Origin: an uncultured Lachnospiraceae bacterium
GTDB taxonomy: Bacteria > Bacillota > Clostridia > Lachnospirales > Lachnospiraceae
Direction of reading: 5' to 3'
DNA length: 27,482 nucleotides
NCBI GenBank assembly: GCA_910583895.1
Contig: CAJTYJ010000045.1
Span: forward strand, 1-27,482
Shown: in pieces, positions 6,959-14,280 of the stretch
How the letters are laid out: the number at the start of each line of letters is the position of its first letter
Position numbering within the stretch: position 1 is the first letter of the stretch
Program-made: the position numbers and the translations under genes
The notes under the pieces: generated by a model
Told to the model about the DNA's origin: nothing
Databases searched by the model: none
What the model saw: only the letters and a program-made list of their open reading frames with translations

Positions 6959-7970
6959 CTGGAATAAAGAATACCCGGAAGTACCCGATTTGGTGCACCG
7001 CTCTGTACTGTCTGCTCTGTCCGAACTTGAGGAACAGGAGGCACCAAGAATGAAAAAAACAACAAAGAAACGAATCTTTTTACTGGCAGCTGCCCTTGTG
7101 GCACTGGCGGGAACCACTGCGGCAGCGGCAGGAGTCTTTTCCTGGAATGAAAGAGCCGGACAGGTGTTTCAGGCCGATGAAGAGACAAAAAATGAGCTTT
7201 CCATGAATCAGATGGCCCAGGAAGTGTCTCAGACAGTCACAGACCAGGGGATTACCATTACCGCGATTCAGACCATCCAGGACCAGAACCGGTTCTATGC
7301 TCTTTTTGAAGTGACTGCGGAAGATCCCGGGCAGAAGATCACAGAAGACTGTTCGATGGACTACACGATGGACTTTGCAGAAGAAGAGAGTCCCTTCTGT
7401 GCTTTGGGCTGGGGATTTGTGTCTGAGGCAGATCAGGCAGTGACAAATACCCGTTATTTTGAGATCTACGGCACGAAAACAACACAGTCAGAAGAAAATC
7501 TGTCCATGAACCTGCAATTTACCGCTCTTAGAGGGGAACCTGCACAGAAGGCAGGAGAAGGAGAAGTGCTGGTATCCGGAGCCTGGGATTTTGCTCTGGA
7601 TGTCCATTCGTCGGATATGATCACGCATGAGCTGGATAAAGACTGTCAGCTTGGCGCTTATACGGTGCACGTAAAGTCAGTGGCTCTTTCGCCGCTCTCC
7701 ATGATTATCGTCTATGACGGCAGCGATGTCCGTGCCATGGAAGCAGACCAGCAGGTTAGCCTGGACCAGTTGGATGAGCTAAGGGAACTCTATGCTACAG
7801 GCGTATCTTATGCAGATGGAACCAAAGTGGATGAAGGGGTGATGATTCCTCTAAGAGAAGGTTTTCGGGAAGGAGAAGCATCCTATGAGCTGCTTTTTAG
7901 TTTTGATCAGGTGGTGGATCCGGATCAGGTAACAGCCGTTTTGCTGGGGGAGAGCAGGATCGAATTCTAA
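6930..7970 (+). CDS. DUF4179-type membrane anti-sigma factor
   Basis: The 346-residue protein has a short cytoplasmic part with DWNKEYPEVPDLVHRSV, typical of the N-terminus of DUF4179 anti-sigma proteins. One membrane segment lies at about residues 48-70 (basic KKTTKKR, then a long Ala/Leu stretch), and the large outer domain begins with WNERAGQVF. In the family the N-terminus holds the sigma factor and the outer domain senses the envelope. Possible starts are 6930, 6939 and 6945; I list 6930 because GAGAGG lies just before it, but 6945 (MKHVDWNKEYP) also fits. All overlap the sigma gene, as expected for coupled translation. A terminator follows at 8021. Confidence 0.85.
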   Translation: MGNMVMKHVDWNKEYPEVPDLVHRSVLSALSELEEQEAPRMKKTTKKRIFLLAAALVALAGTTAAAAGVFSWNERAGQVFQADEETKNELSMNQMAQEVSQTVTDQGITITAIQTIQDQNRFYALFEVTAEDPGQKITEDCSMDYTMDFAEEESPFCALGWGFVSEADQAVTNTRYFEIYGTKTTQSEENLSMNLQFTALRGEPAQKAGEGEVLVSGAWDFALDVHSSDMITHELDKDCQLGAYTVHVKSVALSPLSMIIVYDGSDVRAMEADQQVSLDQLDELRELYATGVSYADGTKVDEGVMIPLREGFREGEASYELLFSFDQVVDPDQVTAVLLGESRIEF

Positions 7971-7988
7971 CTTTTCCAAATTTTTCAG

Positions 7989-8017
7989 GTGACAACTCTT
8001 TTTATCACTTTTATAAT
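7989..8017 (+). promoter_or_regulatory. Promoter-like pair overlapping a terminator
   Basis: GTGACA (7989-7994), a 17-nt spacer and TATAAT (8012-8017) form a near-consensus sigma-A promoter. A transcript from it would start near 8024, inside the 5' arm of the terminator stem at 8021. It could drive the two-component operon with partial attenuation, or it could be chance AT-rich similarity. Confidence 0.5.
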
Positions 8018-8020
8018 AAA

Positions 8021-8058
8021 GGCTGCAGCGGAACATTAAAATCGCTGCAACCTTTTTT
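8021..8058 (+). terminator. Rho-independent terminator after the sigma/DUF4179 operon
   Basis: GGCTGCAGCG (8021-8030) pairs with CGCTGCAACC (8043-8052) over nine of ten positions, around a 12-nt A-rich loop. Six T residues follow (8053-8058). It lies 50 bases after the stop of the anti-sigma gene. Confidence 0.85.
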
Positions 8059-8144
8059 ATTCTGAGAAAATCTAATAGACAGATACAAATTGGATGCAAA
8101 CTCATTCTATCCTGATTATACATAAAGGGGGAGACAAAAGAATC

Positions 8145-8798
8145 ATGCTGAAAATACTGATCGCAGAAGACGAGGAGCCAATCGCAAACCTGATTCGTAT
8201 GAATCTGACCCGGGCAGGCTATGCCTGTACCTGTGCGTCTGACGGAGAAGAGGCAGCTGACTTGATGGAAGGAGGACGGTTTGATCTGCTGCTTTTAGAC
8301 ATCATGCTTCCCAAGATCAACGGTTATGAACTGATGGAATATGCAAAGACTCTGGACCTTCCGGTCATCTTTATCACTGCCATGGGCAGCACGGATCACA
8401 AAGTGGCAGGACTTAAGATGGGAGCAGAAGACTATATCACCAAACCTTTCGAGATTGTGGAGCTTCTGGCAAGAGTAGAGACGGTTATGCGCCGTTACAA
8501 TAAGATCGGAAAGACGATCCGTATCCTGGATGTGGAAATTGATCTGACTTCCAGGATTGTAATGCAGAATAAAAAACAAATTCTGCTGACTTTGAAAGAA
8601 TACGAGCTTTTGCTGTTTTTTGCCAGGAACCCCAACATCGCTTTGTACCGGGAGGTGATTTATGAGCAGGTATGGGAGAAGGAGTATACAGGAGACAGCC
8701 GTACAGTGGATCTGCACGTACAGCGTCTGAAAAAAAAGCTTTCCTGGGAAGGTCATATCTGTGCGGTCTATAAGATCGGATATCGGCTGGAGACATAG
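8145..8798 (+). CDS. OmpR/PhoB-family response regulator
   Basis: The 217-residue protein has an N-terminal receiver domain (about 1-115) with acidic pocket Glu8-Asp9, phosphoacceptor Asp52 in LLLLDIMLPK, Thr78 and Lys100 (ITKPF). A C-terminal winged helix follows (about 125-217, with LTLKEYELLLFFARNP and RTVDLHVQRLKKKL). It is a DNA-binding regulator activated by phosphorylation. The start at 8145 is chosen over the open frame from 8094 because the receiver domain begins there (MLKILIAEDEEP) and a GGGGGAG site lies about ten bases upstream. The histidine kinase gene follows after two bases, so the two form a cognate pair. Confidence 0.93.
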   Translation: MLKILIAEDEEPIANLIRMNLTRAGYACTCASDGEEAADLMEGGRFDLLLLDIMLPKINGYELMEYAKTLDLPVIFITAMGSTDHKVAGLKMGAEDYITKPFEIVELLARVETVMRRYNKIGKTIRILDVEIDLTSRIVMQNKKQILLTLKEYELLLFFARNPNIALYREVIYEQVWEKEYTGDSRTVDLHVQRLKKKLSWEGHICAVYKIGYRLET

Positions 8799-8800
8799 CC

Positions 8801-10234
8801 ATGCGGTTTTTCTGGAAAGTATATTTTTCTTTTACGGTGCTTCTTTTCTTATCTTTCGGAATCTTTGGAACCTGGATGATTCAGCTTACCTTCGGAAAAA
8901 ACTACCAGAGAGTGCTTTCAGAAGCGGAGCGGGAGAATCGGATGTTTCAGCTTTCCTTTGAAATGAATCTGAATATGTTGGACGAGATTTACCAGGATGA
9001 CAGTATCATCCCGGTCACAGCGGCATCTGTTGTGCAGAATCTGTCAGATTCTGAAAGCATCTATCAAGTTTACAATGGCAGGCAGGAGCTGCTTTACGAG
9101 AACAAAGGGCATATGGATTTTTCCGGTGATTCTCTGAAAATGACGCTGGAGACGGAAGAGGCCCCCTGCGGCTATCAGCTTTTGAAAGTACAGGAAGATA
9201 TCTACCTTTTGTTTGCCTGTCGTTCCAGCATCGGAAATAAAACGTATTATCTGGAAAACATCCGGAATATTTCAGATATCTATAAGGAGCGGGAGGAGTA
9301 TTACGACTGGTATACCCTTGTAATGCTGGTGCTCACAGCGGTTACCACAATACTTGTCTTTTTGCTGACTCATGTGCTGACCCGTTCGATCCGGGAACTG
9401 TCACACACTGCCAGGAGATTTTCCAGAGGAGACTACAAGGTTCGGGCTTTGGAGAAAGGAAGAGACGAAATCACAGAACTGGCCCGGGATTTTAATCATA
9501 TGGCGGATACGATCTCGGAAAAAATGGATGAGCTGACTATGCAGGCAAAAAAACAGGAAGATTTCTCCGCCTCTTTTGCCCATGAACTGAAGACACCGCT
9601 CACCTCTATCATCGGTTATGCAGATATGCTGCGAACGGTGGAATGTACCAGAGAAGAGACATTAGAGGCAGTCAACTATATCTTCCAACAGGGAAAGAGG
9701 CTGGAAAGTTTGTCATATAAACTGCTGGAGTTGATTGTATCTGACAAGCAGACTTACAAATTCCGAAGACTGTCCATCCGCAAACTGTCTCAGACTGCGA
9801 TCCGGCTGACCGCCATCAAAAGAAAAGAGAAGGAAATCACGCTGTGGGTGGGGATTGAGAATGGTTTCATAAAAGGGGAGCGGGATCTTCTCCTCTCTGT
9901 CTTTACCAACCTTCTGGATAACGCAAGAAAAGCAACGGAACCGGGCGGAAAGATCGTTATCCGGGGCAGGCAGTATTCCCAAAGATATCTTTTTTGTATT
10001 ATGGACAACGGCTGCGGTATGGAACAAAAGGAGATTGCGAGGATCACGGAAGCGTTTTATATGGTGGACAAATCCCGTGCGAGAAAAGAAGGCGGTGCCG
10101 GGCTTGGGATGACCCTCTGCAGCCGCATTCTTTCCATTCATGACGCCAGGTGGCGGATCTTCAGCATCCCGGGAAAGGGGACCGCAGTTGCCATACAGTT
10201 TGGGAAAGGGGGGCAGGAGAATACATGGATTTGA
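8801..10234 (+). CDS. Sensor histidine kinase
   Basis: The 477-residue protein has membrane segments at about residues 7-30 and 171-194, enclosing an outer domain of about 140 residues. A HAMP linker follows (about 195-245), then the dimerisation domain with phosphoacceptor His261 in FAHELKTPLTSI and the ATPase domain with the N box (NLLDNARKAT), G1 (MDNGCGM) and G2 (GGAGLGMTL). The order and length are those of a classic membrane kinase. The gene starts two bases after the response regulator stop, so the two proteins are almost certainly partners. The outer domain is not one I can name; the linked carboxypeptidase gene suggests an envelope signal, by inference. Confidence 0.93.
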   Translation: MRFFWKVYFSFTVLLFLSFGIFGTWMIQLTFGKNYQRVLSEAERENRMFQLSFEMNLNMLDEIYQDDSIIPVTAASVVQNLSDSESIYQVYNGRQELLYENKGHMDFSGDSLKMTLETEEAPCGYQLLKVQEDIYLLFACRSSIGNKTYYLENIRNISDIYKEREEYYDWYTLVMLVLTAVTTILVFLLTHVLTRSIRELSHTARRFSRGDYKVRALEKGRDEITELARDFNHMADTISEKMDELTMQAKKQEDFSASFAHELKTPLTSIIGYADMLRTVECTREETLEAVNYIFQQGKRLESLSYKLLELIVSDKQTYKFRRLSIRKLSQTAIRLTAIKRKEKEITLWVGIENGFIKGERDLLLSVFTNLLDNARKATEPGGKIVIRGRQYSQRYLFCIMDNGCGMEQKEIARITEAFYMVDKSRARKEGGAGLGMTLCSRILSIHDARWRIFSIPGKGTAVAIQFGKGGQENTWI

Positions 10235-11109
10235 AAAATCGTCTTTTCTGGTTTTGCTTTACCGGGATGATCTGCCTGATTCTGGCCGTGGTTTTTCTGC
10301 CCCGGTATGTAAGCCGCAGTCTGGACTTTCGGAACCTGAATCGGGTGGAGATATCCAAAAGAGAAGATTTCTCTTTTCTGGAACAAGGCTCCAATGATAT
10401 CTCCGAGACCATCTGGGCATTCCAGTATCTGGGAAAAGAAGAGGGAAATCCAGTGCTGCTTACTTCCATGGAAGAACCGGTGCAGGTCAGCAGCGAGCTT
10501 CTGGAACGTCTGTATGGACAGGCGATGATGGCATCGGAGTGCGGGATGCTTCCCTGGATTGGACCTTTTTACAAAGAAGCCGTCCAGTCCGTTGATGGGG
10601 AGAATGAACTCATGGTCACCGAAGACTGGATTTCCTGTATCAAGACGGCCCGGTATTATGCGCTTACCTATGAGTCGAGGGAGAATGTCAATAAAAAGGA
10701 ACTTTTGAATATCTGGTATCTGCGCTTTTCGGATGATCAGCAATTTGATTATTCGTTTGTGATCAATGCGGTCACCAGTGAAATCTACTATGCCAGAATT
10801 CACAATGCAGATACTTACAGCCAGGTAAAAGAGAATGATGAGATGGGTAAATATGCCGAGTATGCATCCCAGGTGGGGTATTTATTTGCCCAGGGATGTG
10901 CTTCTTATTACGGCGGCTTTGCGGACTGGAACGCCGTGGGACAGACCTATTTGTTTCAGAAGCTGTGCCTTGCGCTTTTGTATCTGGAAGACGGACAGAC
11001 GGTTTATATTGAAAAATCCATTGTGGATGCCGATAAGGACGTGATTTACCCCGGAGTCCGCATTGGATTTCAGGATGTTGTGAATTGGGTCAAAGTTTCC
11101 GTGGAATGA
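10225..11109 (+). CDS. Membrane-anchored protein of unknown function in the two-component operon
   Basis: The 294-residue protein has one N-terminal membrane segment (about residues 7-25) without a lipobox or obvious cleavage site. The remaining 265 residues are therefore predicted to be outside the cell. I recognise no domain. The start at 10225 (MDLKNRLFWF) is chosen because CAGGAG lies six bases upstream and the membrane segment begins there; the frame is open from 10150, but the added residues only read through the kinase gene. It overlaps the kinase stop by ten bases, so it is probably translated together with the kinase. A role modulating the kinase's outer domain is plausible but unsupported. 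Confidence 0.78.
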   Translation: MDLKNRLFWFCFTGMICLILAVVFLPRYVSRSLDFRNLNRVEISKREDFSFLEQGSNDISETIWAFQYLGKEEGNPVLLTSMEEPVQVSSELLERLYGQAMMASECGMLPWIGPFYKEAVQSVDGENELMVTEDWISCIKTARYYALTYESRENVNKKELLNIWYLRFSDDQQFDYSFVINAVTSEIYYARIHNADTYSQVKENDEMGKYAEYASQVGYLFAQGCASYYGGFADWNAVGQTYLFQKLCLALLYLEDGQTVYIEKSIVDADKDVIYPGVRIGFQDVVNWVKVSVE

Positions 11110-11152
11110 GAACATACATTCCTCCAAACAGCTTGCAGGAGAAAAAGGATTT

Positions 11153-11959
11153 ATGATGAAACGAACGAGAGCAAAAAGACAACGAATGCGAAGAAGAATG
11201 ATCCGCCGAATGGCATGGCGTATGGTGATTAGCGTTATGGGAATCACCATCCTGGTAGCTGCCGGAAAGCTGACTTCTCTGGCATTAAAGCAGCTGACCG
11301 TTGCAGGCCCCCAGCAGAAGGGGCAGGATACAGACACCGGGGAGGACCTTTTGACCAAAGAGTTTGAACAAAAAGAAAGTTCTGAAGCTTTTGGAACAAA
11401 AGACATCCTTCTGGTCAACAAAGATCATCCGCTGCCGGAATCTTATCAGCCAGACTTAAAGAGGCTCAGCGCTTATGGTGCGGAAGTGGATGAAAGGATC
11501 TATGATCCCCTGTGCCGGATGCTGGAAGACGGAGAGAAGGAGGGGCTGTCTTTTTGGATTGCGTCATCTTACCGCAGTACAGAGCGCCAGAGAGAGCTTC
11601 TGGATGAAGATATCGATGTGCTGGTACATCAGGGGTATTCTTACTCGGAAGCATACGAAGAAGTTGTCCGGGAGACCATGCCGGTAGGCTGCAGCGAGCA
11701 TGCAACCGGACTTGCGGTGGACATCGTGTCGAAAAATTATCAGATCCTGGATGAGCGTCAGGGCACCACAAAAGAGATACTCTGGCTGCAGGAGCACTGC
11801 AGCCAGTATGGATTCATTCTGCGCTATCCAAGAGAAAAAGAAGACATTACGAAAGTATCTTATGAATCCTGGCATTTCCGCTATGTAGGGACCGATGCGG
11901 CTGAAAAGATAACAAGCCAGGGCATCACACTGGAAGAGTATCTGGACTCAGTTGAATAA
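11153..11959 (+). CDS. VanY-type D-alanyl-D-alanine carboxypeptidase (peptidase M15B)
   Basis: The 268-residue protein begins with a very basic stretch (about residues 3-24, mostly Arg and Lys), then a membrane segment at about 25-45, a polar linker and a C-terminal M15 peptidase domain. The zinc ligands are visible: His183 and Asp190 in S-E-H-A-T-G-L-A-V-D, and His241 in E-S-W-H-F-R-Y, with Glu238 as the catalytic base. Such enzymes trim the terminal D-Ala of peptidoglycan stem peptides outside the membrane. It is the last gene of the two-component operon, the same association seen in vanR-vanS-vanY systems, but no vanHAX-type ligase or dehydrogenase is present. Its stop overlaps the lexA stop region by 12 bases. 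Confidence 0.88.
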   Translation: MMKRTRAKRQRMRRRMIRRMAWRMVISVMGITILVAAGKLTSLALKQLTVAGPQQKGQDTDTGEDLLTKEFEQKESSEAFGTKDILLVNKDHPLPESYQPDLKRLSAYGAEVDERIYDPLCRMLEDGEKEGLSFWIASSYRSTERQRELLDEDIDVLVHQGYSYSEAYEEVVRETMPVGCSEHATGLAVDIVSKNYQILDERQGTTKEILWLQEHCSQYGFILRYPREKEDITKVSYESWHFRYVGTDAAEKITSQGITLEEYLDSVE

Positions 11960-12565
11960 CCGGAATACTCCGAATACTTTTCCAAGGATGGTCACTTCGT
12001 CAACAATGATCGGAAGCATGGTATCATTTTCCGGCTGAAGACGATAGTGGCCGTTTTCTTTATAAAAAGTCTTAACCGTAGCTTCTTCATGCAAAAGAGC
12101 CACGACGATCTCTCCGTTGTTTGCGGTATTCTGCTGCTGGACCATGATCTGGTCTCCGTCGTAGATCCCGGCGTTTACCATGCTCTCTCCTTTGACTTTC
12201 AGCATAAAGGTGTCTGTGTTGGGCACATACTCTGCCGGAATCGGGAAGTAAGATTCGATATTCTCGGCCGCCAGAATGGGCTGTCCGGCTGCCACAGTCC
12301 CCACCAGAGGAACGTTGACGACTTCATGACGCAGCAGATAAAAATTCTCATCCATAATCTCGATGGCCCTAGGCTTGGTGGGATCCCGGCGGATATAGCC
12401 GTTGCGCTCTAAAGATTCTAAGTGAGAGTGAACGGAAGAGGTGGATTTTAAATGTACTGCCTCACAGATATCCCGCACCGCAGGCGGGTAGCCTTTATGT
12501 AAAATCTCGGATTTGATAAAGTCGAGGATCTCCTGCTGCTTTGGTGTAATCTTTCCATATTCCAT
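11948..12565 (-). CDS. lexA: LexA, SOS response repressor and self-cleaving protease
   Basis: The 205-residue protein is full length for LexA. It has a winged-helix DNA-binding domain (about residues 1-70, with LTPKQ-like ITPKQQEILDFI and TSSVHSHLESLERNGYIRR) and a C-terminal S24 peptidase domain. The self-cleavage site is Ala93-Gly94 in TVAAGQP; the catalytic pair is Ser128 (KGESM) and Lys165 (ATVKTF). A good AGGAGG site precedes the ATG at 12565. An SOS box lies at its own promoter. The gene converges on the carboxypeptidase gene with a 12-base tail overlap and no terminator between them. Confidence 0.97.
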   Translation of the reverse strand: MEYGKITPKQQEILDFIKSEILHKGYPPAVRDICEAVHLKSTSSVHSHLESLERNGYIRRDPTKPRAIEIMDENFYLLRHEVVNVPLVGTVAAGQPILAAENIESYFPIPAEYVPNTDTFMLKVKGESMVNAGIYDGDQIMVQQQNTANNGEIVVALLHEEATVKTFYKENGHYRLQPENDTMLPIIVDEVTILGKVFGVFRLFN

Positions 12566-12602
12566 ATAGTAAAACCTCCTGAATTAAAATTCCTCTTAAG
12601 AT

Positions 12603-12616
12603 CGAACATTCGTTTT
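12603..12616. promoter_or_regulatory. LexA (SOS) box
   Basis: CGAAC-ATTC-GTTT matches the Firmicutes LexA box CGAACRNRYGTTYC closely. It lies just downstream of the lexA -10 box and covers the predicted transcription start, the classic position for autorepression. Confidence 0.85.
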
Positions 12617-12620
12617 TCCT

Positions 12621-12649
12621 ATTATAGCACGACTGAAATGAAAAAGCAA
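12621..12649 (-). promoter_or_regulatory. lexA promoter
   Basis: On the minus strand TTGCTT (12644-12649), a 17-nt spacer and TATAAT (12621-12626) form a good sigma-A promoter. The SOS box follows immediately. Confidence 0.78.
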
Positions 12650-12668
12650 ACAAATATTCGGGTGCAAA

Positions 12669-12695
12669 TTGTATATTTTTCAAAAAAATATACAA
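12669..12695. promoter_or_regulatory. Perfect 12-bp palindrome between the lexA and atp promoters
   Basis: TTGTATATTTTT (12669-12680) and AAAAATATACAA (12684-12695) are perfect reverse complements around a CAA centre. The site lies between two divergent promoters, so it may be an operator or an upstream AT-rich element. It is too AT-rich to be a typical terminator stem. Confidence 0.5.
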
Positions 12696-12724
12696 AATCC
12701 AAACAATTATTTTTAAAAGCAACC

Positions 12725-12752
12725 TTGCTTTTTTGGAAGAACGTACTATAAT
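12725..12752 (+). promoter_or_regulatory. Promoter of the ATP synthase operon
   Basis: TTGCTT (12725-12730), a 16-nt spacer and TATAAT (12747-12752) lie 89 bases upstream of the first gene. The -35 box sits in a short palindrome (AAAAGCAA-CC-TTGCTTTT, 12715-12732), and the -10 box lies between CGTAC (12742-12746) and GTACG (12760-12764). The remaining 5' leader to 12840 shows no riboswitch I can recognise. Confidence 0.7.
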
Positions 12753-12840
12753 ATGATTCGTACGAGGGATAAGGCCTTTATTTTCTAAAGAAGGACTGTA
12801 TCAAATTACAGAAAGATTATTGAGGAAAGGAAGTGTGGTT

Positions 12841-13518
12841 ATGGGGAATCTGGGCGAAACCCTGATGGAAGAGCTGAACTGTGAGACCGTATTTTCCATA
12901 GGCGGCATCGGGATTGCAGAGTCCGTGGTTGTCACATGGATCATCATGGCGGTGGTGGTGCTTTTGTCCGTTCTGCTGACCAGAAATCTTAAGGTCGAGC
13001 ATCCGGGACGCGGACAGCTTCTGCTGGAGCATGCGGTCACATGGATTCAAGGCATCGGAAAAGGGATCGTCGGGGAAGAGGGAGCACCATATGCCTCCTA
13101 TCTGACGTCGGTTCTGATCTATCTGGGCATAGCCAATCTGATTGGTGTTCTTGGATTTAAACCGCCCACCAAAGATCTGAATGTGACAGCAGCTCTGGCG
13201 ATTATGAGTATCATTCTCATTGAAGCGGCAGGCATCCGTAAAAAGGGACTGAAGCGATGGCTGAAAGGTTTTGTGGAACCGGTGGCTTTGGTGACGCCCA
13301 TCAATGTACTGGAGATCTTTATCAAGCCGCTGTCGCTTTGCATGCGGTTATTCGGAAATGTACTTGGGGCATTTGTCATCATGAAGCTGATCGAGAGCAT
13401 TCTTCCGGTGGGTCTGCCGGTATTGTTCAGTATGTATTTTGACCTGTTTGACGGTCTGATTCAGGCTTACGTATTTGTATTCCTGACTGGGTTATTTATC
13501 AAAGAAGCAGTAGAATAA
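12841..13518 (+). CDS. atpB: F-type ATP synthase subunit a
   Basis: The 225-residue membrane protein forms the ion half-channels beside the c-ring. It has five or six hydrophobic segments and the essential arginine at residue 169 in SLCMRLFGN, with conserved PLSLCMRLFGNVLGA and the C-terminal block FDLFDGLIQAYVFVFLTGLFI. The start at 12841 is preferred over the TTG at 12820 and the GTG at 12835 because GAGGAAAGG (12822-12830) is a ribosome binding site upstream of the ATG. It is the first gene of the operon; no atpI precedes it. The protein is somewhat shorter than the roughly 240-270 residues common in other bacteria. Confidence 0.96.
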   Translation: MGNLGETLMEELNCETVFSIGGIGIAESVVVTWIIMAVVVLLSVLLTRNLKVEHPGRGQLLLEHAVTWIQGIGKGIVGEEGAPYASYLTSVLIYLGIANLIGVLGFKPPTKDLNVTAALAIMSIILIEAAGIRKKGLKRWLKGFVEPVALVTPINVLEIFIKPLSLCMRLFGNVLGAFVIMKLIESILPVGLPVLFSMYFDLFDGLIQAYVFVFLTGLFIKEAVE

Positions 13519-13546
13519 AAAGGAAAGAAATAAGGAGAGAAAAAAG

Positions 13547-13771
13547 ATGTCTACATTGATTGCGATTGGAGCAGGTATTGCAGTATTCACAGGTATTGGA
13601 GCAGGTATTGGCATTGGGATCGCCACGTCCAAAGCGGCGGAAGCAGTGGCAAGGCAGCCGGAAGCTGAGGGAAAGATCATGAAGATGCTGGTATTTGGTG
13701 CGGCACTGGCGGAGGCGACAGCTATCTATGGTTTTGTTGTGGCTCTTTTGATCATTATCCTTCTTGCCTGA
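13547..13771 (+). CDS. atpE: F-type ATP synthase subunit c
   Basis: The 74-residue protein is a hairpin of two membrane helices with the polar loop ARQPEAEGK and the ion-binding carboxylate Glu56 in helix 2 (ALAEATAIYG). Many copies form the rotating c-ring. Aligned with the sodium-binding c subunit of Ilyobacter tartaricus, the ligand positions Gln32 and Ser66 are Ile23 and Ala57 here, so a proton-coupled ring is predicted. The Gly-x-Gly repeats in helix 1 that allow tight packing are present (GIGAGIGIGIA). An AAGGAG site precedes the ATG, the strong translation start usual for this high-copy subunit. Confidence 0.97.
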   Translation: MSTLIAIGAGIAVFTGIGAGIGIGIATSKAAEAVARQPEAEGKIMKMLVFGAALAEATAIYGFVVALLIIILLA

Positions 13772-13797
13772 GTAATTAGGGAAAGGCGGATATCAGT

Positions 13798-14280
13798 ATG
13801 TTAAGATTAGATATCAATCTGCTTTTTACAGCAGCCAATCTTCTGATCTGGTTTTTTCTGATCCGAAAGTTTTTGTTTAAACCGATCAACAACGTGATCA
13901 GTAAGCGGGAAGAGGCGATTGCGTCTCAGTATGCAAAGGCACAGAAGCTTCAGGAAGAAGCCGCGGCAGAGAAAGAAAAATGTACAAAATTCCAGGTTCA
14001 GATCGAGCAGGAAAAAGCTGCTGCAGTCACAGAAGCACAAAAGAAAGCCAGGACAGAGTATGACCGGATCGTGACGGAAGCGAAGGATAAGGCAGAGCAG
14101 ATCGTGGAGGCATCCAGGAAAGAAGCGGAACTTGAAAAAGCACGGATCGTTGGGAAAGCAGAACAGGAGATCCGTTCTGTGATTATGGATGCAGCGGTAA
14201 AATCCATGCAGTCTTCCGGCGGCGATCAGGGACTCTATGATCAATTTTTGACAAAAGCAGGTGAGACGCATGCAGAATGA
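13798..14280 (+). CDS. atpF: F-type ATP synthase subunit b
   Basis: The 160-residue protein has one N-terminal membrane segment (about residues 8-25) followed by a long Ala/Glu/Lys-rich coiled-coil (about 30-140). It is the peripheral stalk that ties the membrane part to F1 through the delta domain. PINNVISKREEAI after the membrane segment is typical of the family. Only one b gene is present, so a homodimer is expected. Its 3' end overlaps the delta-alpha fusion gene by 11 bases. Confidence 0.95.
   Translation: MLRLDINLLFTAANLLIWFFLIRKFLFKPINNVISKREEAIASQYAKAQKLQEEAAAEKEKCTKFQVQIEQEKAAAVTEAQKKARTEYDRIVTEAKDKAEQIVEASRKEAELEKARIVGKAEQEIRSVIMDAAVKSMQSSGGDQGLYDQFLTKAGETHAE

Noticed and set aside
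12820..12840. Earlier TTG or GTG starts for the ATP synthase a subunit
   Set aside because: They would place the GAGGAAAGG ribosome binding site inside the coding region. The ATG at 12841 is better placed.
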